Assembly (NCBI GenBank): GCA_002286715.1
Contig: NSJX01000001.1
Location: 683,835-747,834, forward strand
DNA from: Dentipellis sp. KUC8613
Lineage: Eukaryota > Basidiomycota > Agaricomycetes > Russulales > Hericiaceae
Reading direction: 5' to 3'
DNA length: 64,000 nucleotides
Under the pieces are notes generated by a model. The model was not told where the DNA came from, searched no databases, and worked only from the letters and a program-made list of their open reading frames with translations. Every line of letters starts with the position of its first letter. Position 1 is the first letter of the stretch. Below, in pieces: positions 1 through 11,565 of this stretch. A program made the position numbers and the translations under genes.

Positions 1-1539
1 CTTGTCCTTGTCCTTCGGCCGGGCCTCGTCGATGACAGACAACACGCTGCGCAGCTTCGACTCGGTCCTGCGCGCAAAGCCGGGCGAAGAGGGTCGGTGG
101 GCTCTCGATGGGGGTGAGGTCGATCGTGGCGTGACAGATGCGGGGGGCGACGAGGACGGGGACGTCGCGTCCGCCCACTCGGACGCCGGCTCTGAGAAGA
201 TCGCTTCGTTCTGTGTCCACGCGTTCGTGCCCGTGGCGAAGGCATCGCTCGTCTCGGATTGGGGCGTGGCGGTGAGGGGGCTCGGCGAGGCCGATGGGGG
301 TGCCATGATGGAGAGTGGGGGTAGGATACTGAAGATCTGGTCTTCGGATTGCTGCTGGCCATACGAGTCGAATGGGTCTGGGACGGACTGTAGCATCGGC
401 TCAATGACGGGGTCGGAACTGACGTCGCGTGGGTCAGTGGGCGAGACGCAGAGGGAACGAGGAAATGACGCACGCTTTGGCCGTAAAGCGGTCGAAGACG
501 TCCAGGGTAGAGCGCACGACGAGGCAGATCTGTACAGATTCGAGTCAGCCTGTGCACATGGTGCGTACACGCGGATACGAGATACCTTGCCCTGCACAAC
601 ATCCCACACCTCTTCTTCGTGTTCAAGGATCTCTTCGTAGTGGTGGGATTTCAATTCGTCCAGATCGTCCACCTGCCGCTGCAGGACGGTGAGCGCTTCT
701 CTGAACGATTGGAGATCTAGAACGCCTGCTTAGTGACCAGTCACAATGCAGACATTGAGACGCCTGATATTTACTTCGCTCCTTCCTGTTCATGTTGTGT
801 TTCTCGGTTTCCCGGATAATTCGGCTCTTCTCCCGCAGAGCCTTCTCGTATGACGCAGAGCGTTCCTGTAACAACTACTATCAGCACAAGGAACTCGACC
901 TGCCCAGCGAAATGCACGCACATTGACTATGGTGCGGTAGGTCTCCAGGTGCTGACGCAAGGGCTTTTCGAAGTTCACGTTCAACGTTTCCGCCTGCATG
1001 GTAGACAATTCACACTGCCGTTCCGTGAGTCCAGAAGCACGGCAGCACGCACCAGAACAGCCCAGTGATTCCCTATGAGATGATGCAGCCCAGAGGCAGC
1101 CTGCAGCCTCGTTCCCTGCTCGTAACTAGGACCCTTCAGCCTATCAACCGCCGTTAGTCCCACGTCCTAAGAGCGCAGCACAAAACATACCCCGCACAAC
1201 TCTCCATAGCGTCCGCAAACGCGCTGGTGACCTTGGACATGCTCAGCAGGGCGGTGCGATAAGCCGCGCACGAGTTGAGGAGCTAGGCCGCACACAGGGC
1301 GCTCAGCAGGTATCCCGTACGCGAGAGGGCAGCACACTCACGTTCTCGTATGCCTGCATGCTGGACCTGAGATCGGCACGGGTGATGATCTTTGCGGGGC
1401 CATCCTCGCCGAAGTTCATGGCGGAGGCGTTGGTGGCTTCTGAGAAGGTGGGCGAGGGCGGACCGCCGCCTGGCGACCCGCTGCGCCGGGGCTGATTGGC
1501 GTTTATGGCTAGAGACCGGAGGGAACGTGGTCGGGGCAT
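1..1539 (-). CDS. IVY1-like BAR-domain phospholipid-binding protein (3' partial)
   Basis: The gene reads leftwards and continues past base 1, so the C-terminus is missing. It begins at the ATG at 1539 (MPRPRSLRSLAI). At least six short exons splice into one frame. The order is a Pro/Ser-rich head, LRSSMQAYEN, a helical stretch (LLNSCAAYRTALLSMSKVTS), LQAASGLHHLIGNHWAVL, PLRQHLETYRTIV, ERSASYEKALREKSRIIRET, FREALTVLQRQVDDLDELK, then a Ser/Pro-rich tail with DQIFSILPPLSIMAPP. Helical, charged segments followed by a disordered tail fit a BAR/IMD-type membrane-curvature protein of the fungal IVY1 kind, which binds phospholipids and Rab GTPase at the vacuole. The family assignment rests on remembered similarity. 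What is certain is a spliced, coiled-coil-rich cytosolic protein. The next gene to the right (bL19m) is also on the minus strand. Confidence 0.62.
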
Positions 1540-1905
1540 GGGCGGGCGGGTAGGGCGCTGGGTAGGACGGCGGGGAGAGGCTGCAAGGCTGAGGCTCTAT
1601 CCAAGTCGACTGCGGCCTCTTAGCACGCCTCTCTATGCCCTTTTTCGGAAGCTGCATCATTTCTCGCTACCAAGTCGCAACGCTACTACAGTACTCTAAG
1701 CCTTAATTTCTTCCATTCAGCCTGCACACTGCAGCACACATCTACCAGGAAGCGCACTCTTCTCAGATCCCAGAAAAATGATTATAAGCAAGGTACTTTT
1801 ATACAATACAGCATGCGACGTCGACAGCCTGCACGAATACCGGATAGTAGACAGTTAGCTCGCGCACATAATGCTCGGTGTAAATCAGTGCATACCGTGT
1901 CCCCT

Positions 1906-2448
1906 CTAGCCGCGTGCGCCCGCCGACAGAGCGCTCATCTTGTCTGGCGAGTCGCGGAGATAGAACAGCTTCGCCTGGCGCACCCGCTTCGACTTGTTGC
2001 CCTCGCCCGCCCTCTGCACGACCTTGATGTCCTTCACATGCGGCGAGTTCACGAAGAACTGCATCTCCACGCCCGTCCTCTGCACTACATTCCGCAAAAC
2101 GAACGACGTGTCGGGCCCGCGGCGCCGCACGGACAGAAGCACGCCGGAGAACGTCGTGGGCGCGTGTCCGAGGGTGACGGTGAGGATGGACCCGGGCACG
2201 AGGCGGTCGGGGTGTCGGCGCGAGAAGAGCGTTGAGATGAGGAGCTGCTTCTCGGGGGTGGGGAGGGTTTGCTGGAGGTAGGCCATCAGACCTTTGCCCT
2301 GACGGAGGCGTTCCACAGCTACGTTCTTGGGCACGTTCTTGGGTGCGCGGGGGATGACGGCCATTTTGTTGAATGCGTAGGCCGACATCTGCCTGCGAGG
2401 TGCAGAGGCGGCAGCGCCTGCTGCACGTCTGAGGCCGAGGGAGAACAT
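1906..2448 (-). CDS. IMG1: Mitochondrial large-subunit ribosomal protein bL19m
   Basis: Intronless 180-residue ORF. The in-frame extension upstream of 2448 begins with GTG, so the ATG at 2448 (MFSLGLRRAAGAAASAP) is chosen. The first 25 residues are rich in Arg and Ala with no acidic residue, as in a mitochondrial presequence. The core matches bacterial L19: PGSILTVTLGHAPTTFSGVLL, RRRGPDTSFVLRNVVQRTGVE, FFVNSPHVKDIKVVQRA and RVRQAKLFYLRDSPDKMS. The YLRD signature near the C-terminus is diagnostic. L19 sits at the subunit interface of the ribosome, and yeast IMG1 is needed for mitochondrial translation and mtDNA maintenance. The length suits a fungal mitochondrial L19. Confidence 0.9.
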   Translation of the reverse strand: MFSLGLRRAAGAAASAPRRQMSAYAFNKMAVIPRAPKNVPKNVAVERLRQGKGLMAYLQQTLPTPEKQLLISTLFSRRHPDRLVPGSILTVTLGHAPTTFSGVLLSVRRRGPDTSFVLRNVVQRTGVEMQFFVNSPHVKDIKVVQRAGEGNKSKRVRQAKLFYLRDSPDKMSALSAGARG

Positions 2449-2749
2449 GGGAGGCTGAGTGAGTGTCACTGCGCGACGCTCTGCGCGACTGCCTCAAAGT
2501 CTCGCTCTCGGCAATTCCCGCCGTGCCAATCGCGCTGCCTTCCTTTCCGAGCCTCGATGGCGAATGTCTCTTCCTTGCTTTAGCAACGCAACCAAGGTCT
2601 GTGAGACTCGAATAATTTTACAAAGCAAAGACTATAGCAGGAACGGGAGTGCCGAAAATAAACTAAGGGAAGGAATCTCGAGCGCGGTGGCTTGCAAAAG
2701 TACACGGCTACATAAGTAGAACGGACGATAGCTAGGTCCATGTTTTGAA

Positions 2750-3672
2750 TTAGTATCCTCGTCCCCGACCCCTGCAGCGATATTAGTCAATTGGAAGTAA
2801 GACGCTCAAAAAAGGGGGGGCGCACCTTCCACGCGAGCCTCTGTACGGGTTGTATCCAAAGCTTCCTCCTCTGTAACCTCCTCTGTAACCGCCCCGGTAC
2901 CCACCCCGTCCTCGCCCTCGGTTGAAGCCAGGGACGTTTGTTCGCTTAGCAGTAACCTGGGAACGTATGTTCAGAATGGAGAGTAGTTGTCTAGTATCAA
3001 TGTGACTAACCTTGATCAACCGGCTACGGAATAATGAGTTGTCCAAAGCAAGCGCTGCGTCGATGTGCTCCGGCTCCGCAAACTCAACATACGCATAGCT
3101 ACAGTACACGAACGTCAGCGTCAATCATAAGGAAGATCTCTTGAAGGCCACAAACCCTTTTGGATGTCCAGTGAACTTGTCACAGAGAATAGTTACACGG
3201 TTGATGGTTCCGCATGACTGGAAATGTGCTTGAATCTCTTCTGGCGTAGCACCATAGTCGACCTAGCGGTGTATATGAGCGAGATGCATCAGAGCCAGGG
3301 ATGCCGACTCACATTGCCAACGAACACACTCCGGCTGTCTGCAAGGGCCTTGTCATCGTCTGTCTCCATCGGACTTTCTTCCGCGTTATGGTCGTCTCCG
3401 CCTGCACTTTCCACTGCGGCCTGCATCTCTTTAAGCTTTTGAGCTTCACGCTCCATCTCCTCAACACGTTGTTTCATAGCAAGGATCTCCTATTATCGGA
3501 ACAATGAGGCCACAAACATGAAGCCAGTGGGCTATGTTAGCTACACTTTCTTTGCAGTGATCGAGCGGCAACGCGAACAACGCACCTTTGTCTCGGCCTC
3601 TTCATTGTCGTCGATGATGGTCTCCGACGCATTGGATTCCGGCGCGTTTGTTGCGGGCTCGACGTCAGCCAT
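2750..3672 (-). CDS. PAB2: Nuclear poly(A)-binding protein, PABPN1/Pab2 type
   Basis: Spliced gene, ATG at 3672 ([16 protein letters not shown]) and TAA at 2750-2752. The N-terminus is acidic. It is followed by a short coiled coil ([19 protein letters not shown]), then one RRM with RNP2 (SVFVGNVDYG) and RNP1 (KGFAYVEF), and an Arg/Gly tail with three RGGY repeats ending RGRGRGY. Acidic head, coiled coil, single RRM and RGG tail in this order is the architecture of PABPN1 and fission yeast Pab2. These bind nuclear poly(A) tails and act in polyadenylation, exosome targeting and export. The RGG tail is a likely substrate for arginine methylation. At least four introns interrupt the gene. The divergent neighbour is the Zn2Cys6 regulator, more than 900 bp away. 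Confidence 0.87.
2850..2930 (-). repeat. RGG/RGGY-coding tandem repeat in the Pab2 tail
   Basis: Short 12-base units coding RGGY are repeated about three times between a GRGRGG block and the SFGYNPY segment. It is a coding repeat of an RGG box, not a mobile element. Confidence 0.7.
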
Positions 3673-4583
3673 CTGGACGTGTGGACGCTTTTGTGAGTAG
3701 CACTTTGGCGCGGAAAGTTTCGAGGTGCACGCCGAGCGGCAAACACGTCCACACAAACGGATGAGACGCGCTCAATAATGAGCTGCGGCTGCGTAGCCCA
3801 GCGCGCCTATTCGGGGCGCCCAAGTCATTCATGTTTCCTTACTCGCCACCGAGGCGCCATCCTCATACAGGTGAACTGTGTCTGTGGCAAACTGCTATGA
3901 TACTGGAGATACTACGAGAAGCACGCGGTGGAGACCACTGACTCTACGAGGACGTGTACAGGAAGGATTCCGGGGTTCTTCGATTCGGAACGCGTCTGGT
4001 ATCGAAGGGCGCGTAGATTGGACCTGCTGAGGAGCCCGAAGGACGCTGCGACCTTCGGCGCCCAGCCCCTAATGGTAAATCTCATCTATCCATCGCCTCG
4101 ACACGCAGGCACGCGCGCAGGTGTGTCCATAAGAGCAGTAGCCAAGTGTCTTCTCGAGAAGGCTTCGCGAACAATGCCAATCAGCCACCCACCTGTCCGA
4201 GTCAACGCCGATCAATCGACCTATGTACTTTCGTGGCCGAGAGAACGGACTGGAGGAGAATCAGCAGGTGCTGCGTGGGCAATGTTCGTGGTGAATGGGA
4301 AGTTCAGGATTGGGGGACTAGATTTACGTGTGGGCATGCCGTGAGATGGACTGGGTCGAGTCCGGAGATGAAGCGAGTGGAGGCCATCGCTGTGCGCTCA
4401 AGGCGGCGCATGAGCATGGGAGGAGTGGCGGACTGAGACGGAGGCACCGCATTGGCTGAGGAGTGGGTCACGTGGGAGAGACCGGAGTACGGGCCAGGCA
4501 CGCCGGACGGAGGGGAGCGATGGTCGACTGGTTATTAAAGCCTCTCCTCGGTCCCTTGTCGCCCGATCTCCTTCCCCACACAC
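3673..4583. other. Divergent intergenic region between Pab2 and the Zn2Cys6 gene
   Basis: About 910 bp without a supported gene. ORFs here on both strands have no domain and conflict with each other. A TTATTAAAG element near 4530, about 50 bp upstream of the ATG at 4584, could serve as a TATA-like box for the regulator. I see no repeat. Confidence 0.5.
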
Positions 4584-7500
4584 ATGGGCCGCTCCGACCA
4601 CATTCTCCCCTCCATGACCCACCAAACAAAGAAGAAACGCACTGACGACCCCCCGCTTCCCCCCGACGCTGGCCAACGTCCCATACAGCTTCAGCGTCGT
4701 CGTGTATGGCGCGCCTGTGAAAGTTGCAGGTCAGTTTTTCCCTCTCCCATCTCGTTCTCTGCTCATCTCTTTCTCCTTCTTCCAGGCGAAAGAAGATCAA
4801 GTGCGATGGCAGCGAGCCCACCTGCTCCCAGTGTGCGACTTCCGGCTCCCAATGCACTTGGCTACAGACGAAGGACCGTGCTGCGCTCAGCAGACAGTGC
4901 GTTATCTTCATCATCGGCTCTTTTCTCATTCTCATACTCTTTCCCAGCTATGTCCAAGAGCTCGAGGCTCGCCTTTTGCACATGGAGTCTGTGTTCACGC
5001 AAATTGCACCTGCACTCAGCCAGGGTGTCCCTGGCCTCTCACTGCCTCAAGATACCGCCGGCGCGAATTCTGCGGCGTCTGCGGCATCCATCATCCAGTC
5101 ACTAGTCGATAAGGACAAGCCCAATCATACTCAAACCAACGATAACCACTCCACACCCGAATCCTCGTCCTCCGTGAAGATTGAGGATGAAGTCTCCGAC
5201 TCGCTTGGTCAGCTCACCCTGGATGAGCACGGACATATGCGCTGGATAGGCGGCTCATCTACCATGTCGCTCATTCAATCCTTCCGCGCTGCCACGGCCG
5301 ATCCGCACTTCCGAGTATCCCCACTGTCCGATGACCCCAGCGCTCCTGGTCCCAGTGCCGGCAAGCTTTACTTCCCGGCGTCCGTATTCTTTGGTAAGGT
5401 TCGCGCACTCCCTGGGCCGGAAGAAGTCGAGTATCCTGAGCGCGACCTTGCGGATAAGCTGGTGGGTTTTCGTTACCGCTTTGATCTGATGTCAGCTTGG
5501 CTGATGCGGCATTACAGGTCGACGCTTACTTTTCACGCTTTCATTTTCTCATCCCAATTATCGACAAACCCACGTTTATGAGAGACTACAAACACATCAT
5601 GGACCGCACTCATGACTACCACCTTGCTCGCCACAAGACTGCATTCATCGCTCTTATCTTTGCTGTGTTTGCATGCGCGGCGCAGCTGGTAGACGATCCC
5701 CGTCTCAAGGGTGACAAGGAAGATGATGGCGGAATGGGCATGGTCTACTACGAAAGGCAAGTATCATTCTTGATGCAACGAGGACGTCTGTTGACACAAA
5801 CATTTCCAACAGAGCGCTCATTCTACACTATATCAGTCACGCCTCCATTGAAGTGGCTCACGTGCAATGCTTTATTCTTATGTCTTCATTTTTATGCTCT
5901 GTTAATTGTCTCCCTCAAGCTTGGCTACTCATCGGCCAAGCGGTACGAGCTGCTCAGGACCTTGGTCTTCATGTAAGTCTTCTAAGATTGCCGCTATTAT
6001 TGACATGGTTCTAACTACACCCTAACTCCTCGTTGGAAATAGCGCTCCCCTCGTCGCCTCCTTATCTCATCTATCGACAAAGAAACACGACGCAAGATAT
6101 GGTGGGGTGTCTATACCCTGGATCGAATGCTCGCTCTTGCTCTTGGACGCCCTCTGGGTGTTGAAGATGTGGACTGCGACGTCGAGCCTCCGGTAGACAT
6201 TGACGACGAAAGCCTTCCCGACTACTTTGCCGGCGCACCTATGAAGACGGAGTCTCCTTCGCTTATGACCGGCTTCATCGCTCTCACCTCCTTATACGGG
6301 GTCGCGGGCCGAGTCATGAGGCAGGTGTATAGCGTTGAGAACACTCGGGACAATCTAGAGCCGGAGCGGCGTGCGCAATTGCAACGCGACGTGGAGGCTT
6401 TGGACATAGAGCTCACGAAGTGGCTAGACGATCTCCCGGTCGTTTTCAAGTCGACGCCTGTCAGTGAGGCTCAAGTCTCGATGGGCGCCGTCTTGTGCAG
6501 TCACTACTATTCGGTGCTGACTGCGCTGCATCGCAATCTACTTCCGGTCAGGCGCGACCAGCCGATCGCACCACGTTCCACTGCCAAGGCTGTTTCGTCG
6601 GCTCGGGCTTGTATCCGTCTCGCACCCTTTATCAAGAACGTGGTCCCTCCTTCTCACCACCTGGCGTTCTTCATCCAGCATCTTTTCAGTTCTTCTGTGA
6701 TCATCTTACTTTATGCCATGCATGTGACGGATGCGAAGGCCGCTAATGCTGCGCTAGAGGAAGCGCGGAGCTGCGTGACTGCTCTGGAATCTTGGGAGGG
6801 CTCCTGGCCCGGGGCGCGCAAATGCAAAGAGCTGCTTTCTGAACTTATGATCACGGCACGGGAAGCAGTGAGCTCTGCTCAGAATAGCAACGGCAACTCC
6901 GCCGTAATGTCTGGTTCTTCGACTGCGCCCTTCCCTTCGATGCCTCCTTTCGATCAGCAGAAGGGACGCAGGCACTCGTTCACGACAACTTCCTCCGTCG
7001 CCGGACGAGCGTTCAGGAACAAGCCCAGATCCGGAACAGGGAGAACGCTTTCGCCAGATGCAGCCAGACTCGCCCGGCCGCTGAATGTCTCCTCTGCTCT
7101 TCGATATGAATGTGAGTCTACTTAGCCCCATATGTCCCGCGCATCCGTTCTTACCTTTTCCGTCGCCTATCAAAGCGCAACGTGCTAGGTCCACTTCGAG
7201 GAAGCGTGGTCACGATGAGACAGAAGATAGCAATGACCTTCCGGGCCCGTCCCGTCCGTTCCGCCTTTCGTTCACCGCAGGTCACAGCGGACGCTCGAAC
7301 TTGAGTCCGCATAGTTCTCCCACATCCGCGAAGAGCTACCCTTCGCCACCCATGCCCATGATGGATTCCGCACATGACACCAAGAGCCCGCAGCTGGTGG
7401 CGACGACGCAGTTTGCACCCCTTAACGGGCCGTCTTCGCCACTTAATGCCGTTGCTTCTCCTTCCCAGTACGACTTCGACTTCGGATTGCCCCAGAACCC

Positions 7501-7906
7501 TTTTGGTACATCGAACCACACCGACCAATGGGGGTCACAGGATGCCGATCGGAATGGGATGGAGATGTTCCCTGGTGCGTTCCAGCAGCAGAACAGTTCG
7601 ATGTACCCTCCTGGGTCATTTGATACGCCTTCGACCGTCGACCCCTCCTTCCTCTCCTTCAATGGTTCGTCTTCGCAAGTCGGCCTCGGGCTGCCTGGCA
7701 TGTCCACGACCATGCCATCGACAACGTTCCCTGCCCCAGGCTTACCCTTCCGCGGTCTCGACTATATACGAAATTACGACACCGAGGGCTACACCGATCA
7801 GGCGCTCCTCGCGCAGGGTTTCGACGCGGGTGCGTTCAGGTTCGACCCTGAAATCCCGTTCAGCCTCGGCGACTTTGTCACGGAGCACTCGCCCTCGCAT
7901 ATGTGA
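4584..7906 (+). CDS. Zn2Cys6 transcription factor with fungal-specific middle homology domain
   Basis: Spliced gene. The ATG is at 4584 (MGRSDHILPS), with an alternative in-frame ATG at 4614, and the stop is at 7904-7906. Joining the first two exons across the intron at 4730 gives a complete binuclear zinc cluster, CESCRRKKIKC then CSQCATSGSQC, with spacing C-x2-C-x6-C-x6-C-x2-C-x6-C. A short linker and a probable dimerisation helix (VQELEARLLHMESVF) follow. The fungal_trans domain spans VDAYFSRFHFLIPIIDKPTF, AWLLIGQAVRAAQDLGLHRS and ETRRKIWWGVYTLDRMLALA with LGRPLGVEDVDCD. The last 270 residues are Ser/Pro/Gln-rich and acidic-aromatic, as in activation regions. The protein is expected to bind paired CGG-type half sites in the nucleus. 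No metabolic cluster beside it suggests a target. The split of the DNA-binding cluster by an intron is typical of the family. Confidence 0.88.
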
Positions 7907-8511
7907 TCGCACGCGTTTTGGACATGGATTGTGCTTGCGGCTGGTGGATCCCTGCAATTGTATTGACGTGCCCCCCTCGCATTACAGCCTTTATAGTCAT
8001 CAGAATCTGACATGTACAGTATGTATCGATCTTAGTTTTCGCTCTCGCGGGCTGTATTACGTCGTGTCCATGGACATGTATCTTGTAGCAACAATGTTTC
8101 TGACCGTCCAGGATCTCGCTTTCTCGCTTTCTCGCACGTGGCAAGGACTTGTAGTTGTACGGAATAGTCTTCTTGGACATAATCAAGTGCTTCGGTTCGA
8201 ATTTCCTGACAGCGTCGCGTGCGTCGAGTACTTACTGCTGTACGCCCGCGTGCACTGGTTGCCCAGGCGCGCCGGGGCGTCAGGAAATGCAGCGGAAAAT
8301 GTTGCATGATTATGTCCTTACGCAAGTGTCTGACGCAGAGTCGTCCGCATCTGCATCCGGGTACTCTGGGGGACCGGCCGTCCGGACTCTAGAACGCCGG
8401 TTTGATGGACCATAAAGCGCATATGTCAGTCACGCAGTGCGGGGTAAACCACTGTGTCCCTACCAACGACACAATCCCTCTAGGTTTACTTTGACAACAC
8501 AACGAGCAGCC
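7907..8511. other. Intergenic region, 605 bp
   Basis: Lies between the transcription-factor stop and the acyl-CoA dehydrogenase start. It presumably holds the 3' UTR of the first and the promoter of the second. I see no gene or repeat, and frame-open stretches here are short or continue from shadow frames. Confidence 0.5.
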
Positions 8512-10578
8512 ATGGCCAGCCATCCAGTCACGAGGTTCACGTCTGAGTCTTCGTGGGCGATGGTGAGCTTTCTGTGCCGTCTCGCACGGTTTCTGGCTCA
8601 CGCTCACGGCGCGTACAGATCGAGGACAAGTTCTCGCCGTACGCGAAGGAGACCCTCGCAAAGCTGGTCAAGTTCATGGAGGTGTGTGCACGCGCGCTCT
8701 GCCAGAGCAGCGCGATGCTAATGGTCATCGATGTCTCCAGGAAGAGGTCGCGCCCTCGCTCAGGCTCGCACACAGCCAGATCCCGGACGACCCTGTTGCG
8801 CGCTGGAAGACCGTCATCCCGATCGTCGAGGAGCTCAAGGGCAAGGCGCGCAAGCTGGGCTTGTGGAACCTGTTCCTCAGCAAGACGCATTACCCCGAGC
8901 ACGGTGTCCCGCTCACTAACCTCGAGGTACAAGCTTTATTGAACGTGGTTTGCGGAAGTACTCATGGACCGTGGTTGCAGTATGCTGTCATGGCTGAGAT
9001 CACAGGCCGGTATGGGCACTTTGGTCCTGAGACTATCAACTGCTCGGCACCCGACACCGGAAATATGGGTTCGTGCAGGAGCATAGTCCTGTTCGAGCGA
9101 CGCTAATAACAACACTGCAGAGGTGCTCGCGCGTTACGGAAGCCCAGAGCAGCAGAAGAAGTGGCTTGTGCCCCTGCTGAACGGAGAGATTCGCTCTGCC
9201 TTCTCTATGACGGAACGCTTTGGTATGTGTCGCGCTCTCATTCAATATTGTGCTCGACCTTACGTGCATGCAGTGTCTTCGTCCGACGCGACGAACATCC
9301 GGACATCCATTCGCCAGGAGGGCAACGAAATTGTCATCAACGGCCACAAGTGGTACGTTTCACTCACCTCTTCCGTAGGGCGCGTTCTCAGCTGTTCTGC
9401 AGGTGGATCAGCGGTGCAGGCGACCCGCGGACCAAGCTGCACATTGTCATGGGCAAGAGCGACCCCAACAATCCGGATAGGTACAACCAGCAGAGTGTCG
9501 TTATCGTACCTGCGGATACCCCTGGTGTCACGATTGTTCGTCCCATGAAGGTCTTCGGATACGACGATGCGCCTGAGGGACATTGCGAAGTCATCTATGA
9601 TAATGTCCGCGTTCCCCTCAGCAACCTCGTTCTTGGCTGGGGTAAAGGATTCGAGGTGTGTGAGACGCTGAAGCCTGTCAGTTGCTTCCGACTGAATTTG
9701 GCCGTACTTAGATCATCCAAGGCCGACTCGGGTACGTACGCACCCGCTCTTCATACAGACACGTCCTCACTTTCGTTGATATAGGCCTGGGAGAATCCAC
9801 CACTGCATGCGGTCCATCGGAGCCGCCCAGGTTGCCTTGGACTTAATGATCCAGCGCGTTACGGACCCTTCCCGGAAAACGTTCGGAAAGTACCTCTACG
9901 AGCACGGTAAGTCGGCATACTCTGAAGCGAGTTTCATGTGCTAACACCGACCACCCTGTTCAGGCACTGTCGTTGCCGACATTGCTAAATCCCGAGCCGA
10001 AATTGAGTCTGCTCGCCTCCTGGTGCTGAGCGCTGCACTGCAGGTTAGTCTTATACTGTATCTAGCCAAGGCGTCTCCTCACATGCCGTATCTAGATTGA
10101 CAAGTTCAGAGCCAAGGGCGCGATGAAGGAGATCGGTATCGCCAAGGCAAGCACGCAGAACCATATCTACGAATTATTCCTCACATGCAATCGTAGTTTG
10201 TCGTGCCTTCTATGGCCCTACAAGTCATCGACCGTGCGATGCAGAGCTATGGCGCTGAGGGTGTCAGTCAAGATAGCGAACTGGCCTCCACGTGGGCAGG
10301 GATGAGGACCCTTCGCTTCGCCGATGTGGGTGGCTTCCTCGCTGCTTTCGCATGACGATCGCTGACCTCTTGGAATTCACAGGGCCCTGATGCGGTTTGT
10401 GTAGCCGCAGATGAAATCGTGTTCAATATGGCTGACTTCTTACTCGTCATAGGTGCATATCCAGCAGGTTGGTCAAAGGGAGTTGAAGCGAGCACCCGAG
10501 CTCGTGAAGAAGACGGCCGAATTGAAGAAAAGGGAGGCAGCCTTGTTCGCGAAGCACGGTGTCAAGCCTCCGGCGTAA
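8512..10578 (+). CDS. Acyl-CoA dehydrogenase, ACAD10/11-like
   Basis: Spliced gene with about ten short introns, ATG at 8512 (MASHPVTRF) and TAA at 10576-10578. The joined protein carries the acyl-CoA dehydrogenase order: an N-terminal helical domain ([28 protein letters not shown]), the FAD and substrate strand region ([46 protein letters not shown]), and the C-terminal helical domain ([48 protein letters not shown]). These are the ACAD10/11 signatures, enzymes that oxidise long or branched and 4-hydroxy acyl-CoAs with FAD. The separate kinase-like domain of animal ACAD10/11 is absent, as in most fungi. There is no obvious presequence and no SKL-type C-terminus (ends VKPPA), so mitochondrial versus peroxisomal location is open. 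Confidence 0.88.
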
Positions 10579-10840
10579 CTTGAAAACTTCTCGCGGCTTT
10601 GTTCGCGTCAAGTACATGACTGGCATTGGATCTAGGGACTGTTCTATGTAATATTAGTATAACACCTTTGCAACGGAAGATGCTTTTTTTTGCCTGCACG
10701 CCGGTTCGAATTGAGACCATTTTGTACCAGAGTCCAGACCCCGCTGACCGGTTTCGGGGGCCTCCGAGCTGAGCTTTGCGCGAGACCGGAAAGCAGAACC
10801 CCTGCAGGGCCTGCACGCGCATCGCACTTGGACCAGAACC

Positions 10841-11344
10841 ATGTCCTCCTCCTGTATCCGCCATGTAGTGCGCAGCGCACGCCGACGGACGCCCGTCCTT
10901 GCACGGCACATGTCGTCGAAGTCCGACGCCCCCTCCACCCTCCCGCAGTTCTCTCTCTCACCAGCAAAGCTGCGCGCGCTCATTTCGCTGTATCACCAAT
11001 CCGGGAGCTTCATCACACCCGAGAACCTCGACACGGCGATCGAGAAGGCCTTCACGGACGTGCCGGACATCGTGTCCATTGCGAATTCCAAGTACACGAC
11101 GTACATGGACCTCAAGGCGGACGTGTCTGCGCGGCGCGTGGCGCCCAAGTTTATTCAGACGGAAGACTTGGCGCGCGAGAGGACGGGGTATGGTGGTTCG
11201 GACGCGACGCGCAGGAACCAGGTGTTTGAGGCGCTGTATGGGACGTCGAATGTATCGTCGGTTGGGTTGGGGCTATTGGAGGATGAGTGGGAGATTACGG
11301 AGGACAGGTTGAAGGAGGCAAAAAATGAGAGCGAGGATGCATGA
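10841..11344 (+). CDS. Conserved-looking protein with presequence-like N-terminus, function unknown
   Basis: Single-exon ORF of 167 residues starting at the ATG at 10841 (MSSSCIRHVVRSARRRTPVL). The first 25 residues are rich in Arg and Ser with no acidic residues and end near ARHMSS, resembling a cleavable mitochondrial presequence. The mature part has a helical, Leu-rich segment (SPAKLRALISLYHQSGSF) and an acidic C-terminus (EDEWEITEDRLKEAKNE). I do not recognise the family. It lies between a fatty-acid oxidation gene and a sirtuin, which supports a mitochondrial role only weakly. Confidence 0.7.
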   Translation: MSSSCIRHVVRSARRRTPVLARHMSSKSDAPSTLPQFSLSPAKLRALISLYHQSGSFITPENLDTAIEKAFTDVPDIVSIANSKYTTYMDLKADVSARRVAPKFIQTEDLARERTGYGGSDATRRNQVFEALYGTSNVSSVGLGLLEDEWEITEDRLKEAKNESEDA

Positions 11345-11565
11345 GTGAGTTGGTTGTCTCAGCGTCGTTTACATGCTCTTGACGACTTCATGCAGTATCT
11401 AAGTGCATACGTGCTTCGTGACCCGCATGCCTTCGCAGCACCCCAGCTGGGCCGTTCGTCCCACCACCACGCATTCATCCTAGCGCCGCGCTGGGATTTG
11501 TATGCTTTATATTGCTACCGCTTTAATCTAATGCTCGGCATCATATGCCGTAGAATCATACACCA

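Noticed and set aside
2..640. A 212-codon plus-strand open frame at the left edge
   Set aside because: It is antisense to the Ser/Pro-rich tail of the IVY1-like gene, whose minus-strand frame splices coherently and carries family motifs. The plus frame has no ATG context or domain.
1813..2235. Plus-strand ORF opposite bL19m
   Set aside because: A shadow frame of a well-supported ribosomal protein gene.
10700..10720. GGTTCGAAT resembling a tRNA B box
   Set aside because: No matching T-stem, A box or cloverleaf can be drawn upstream. Similar short matches near 8190 and 24690 also fail to form stems.
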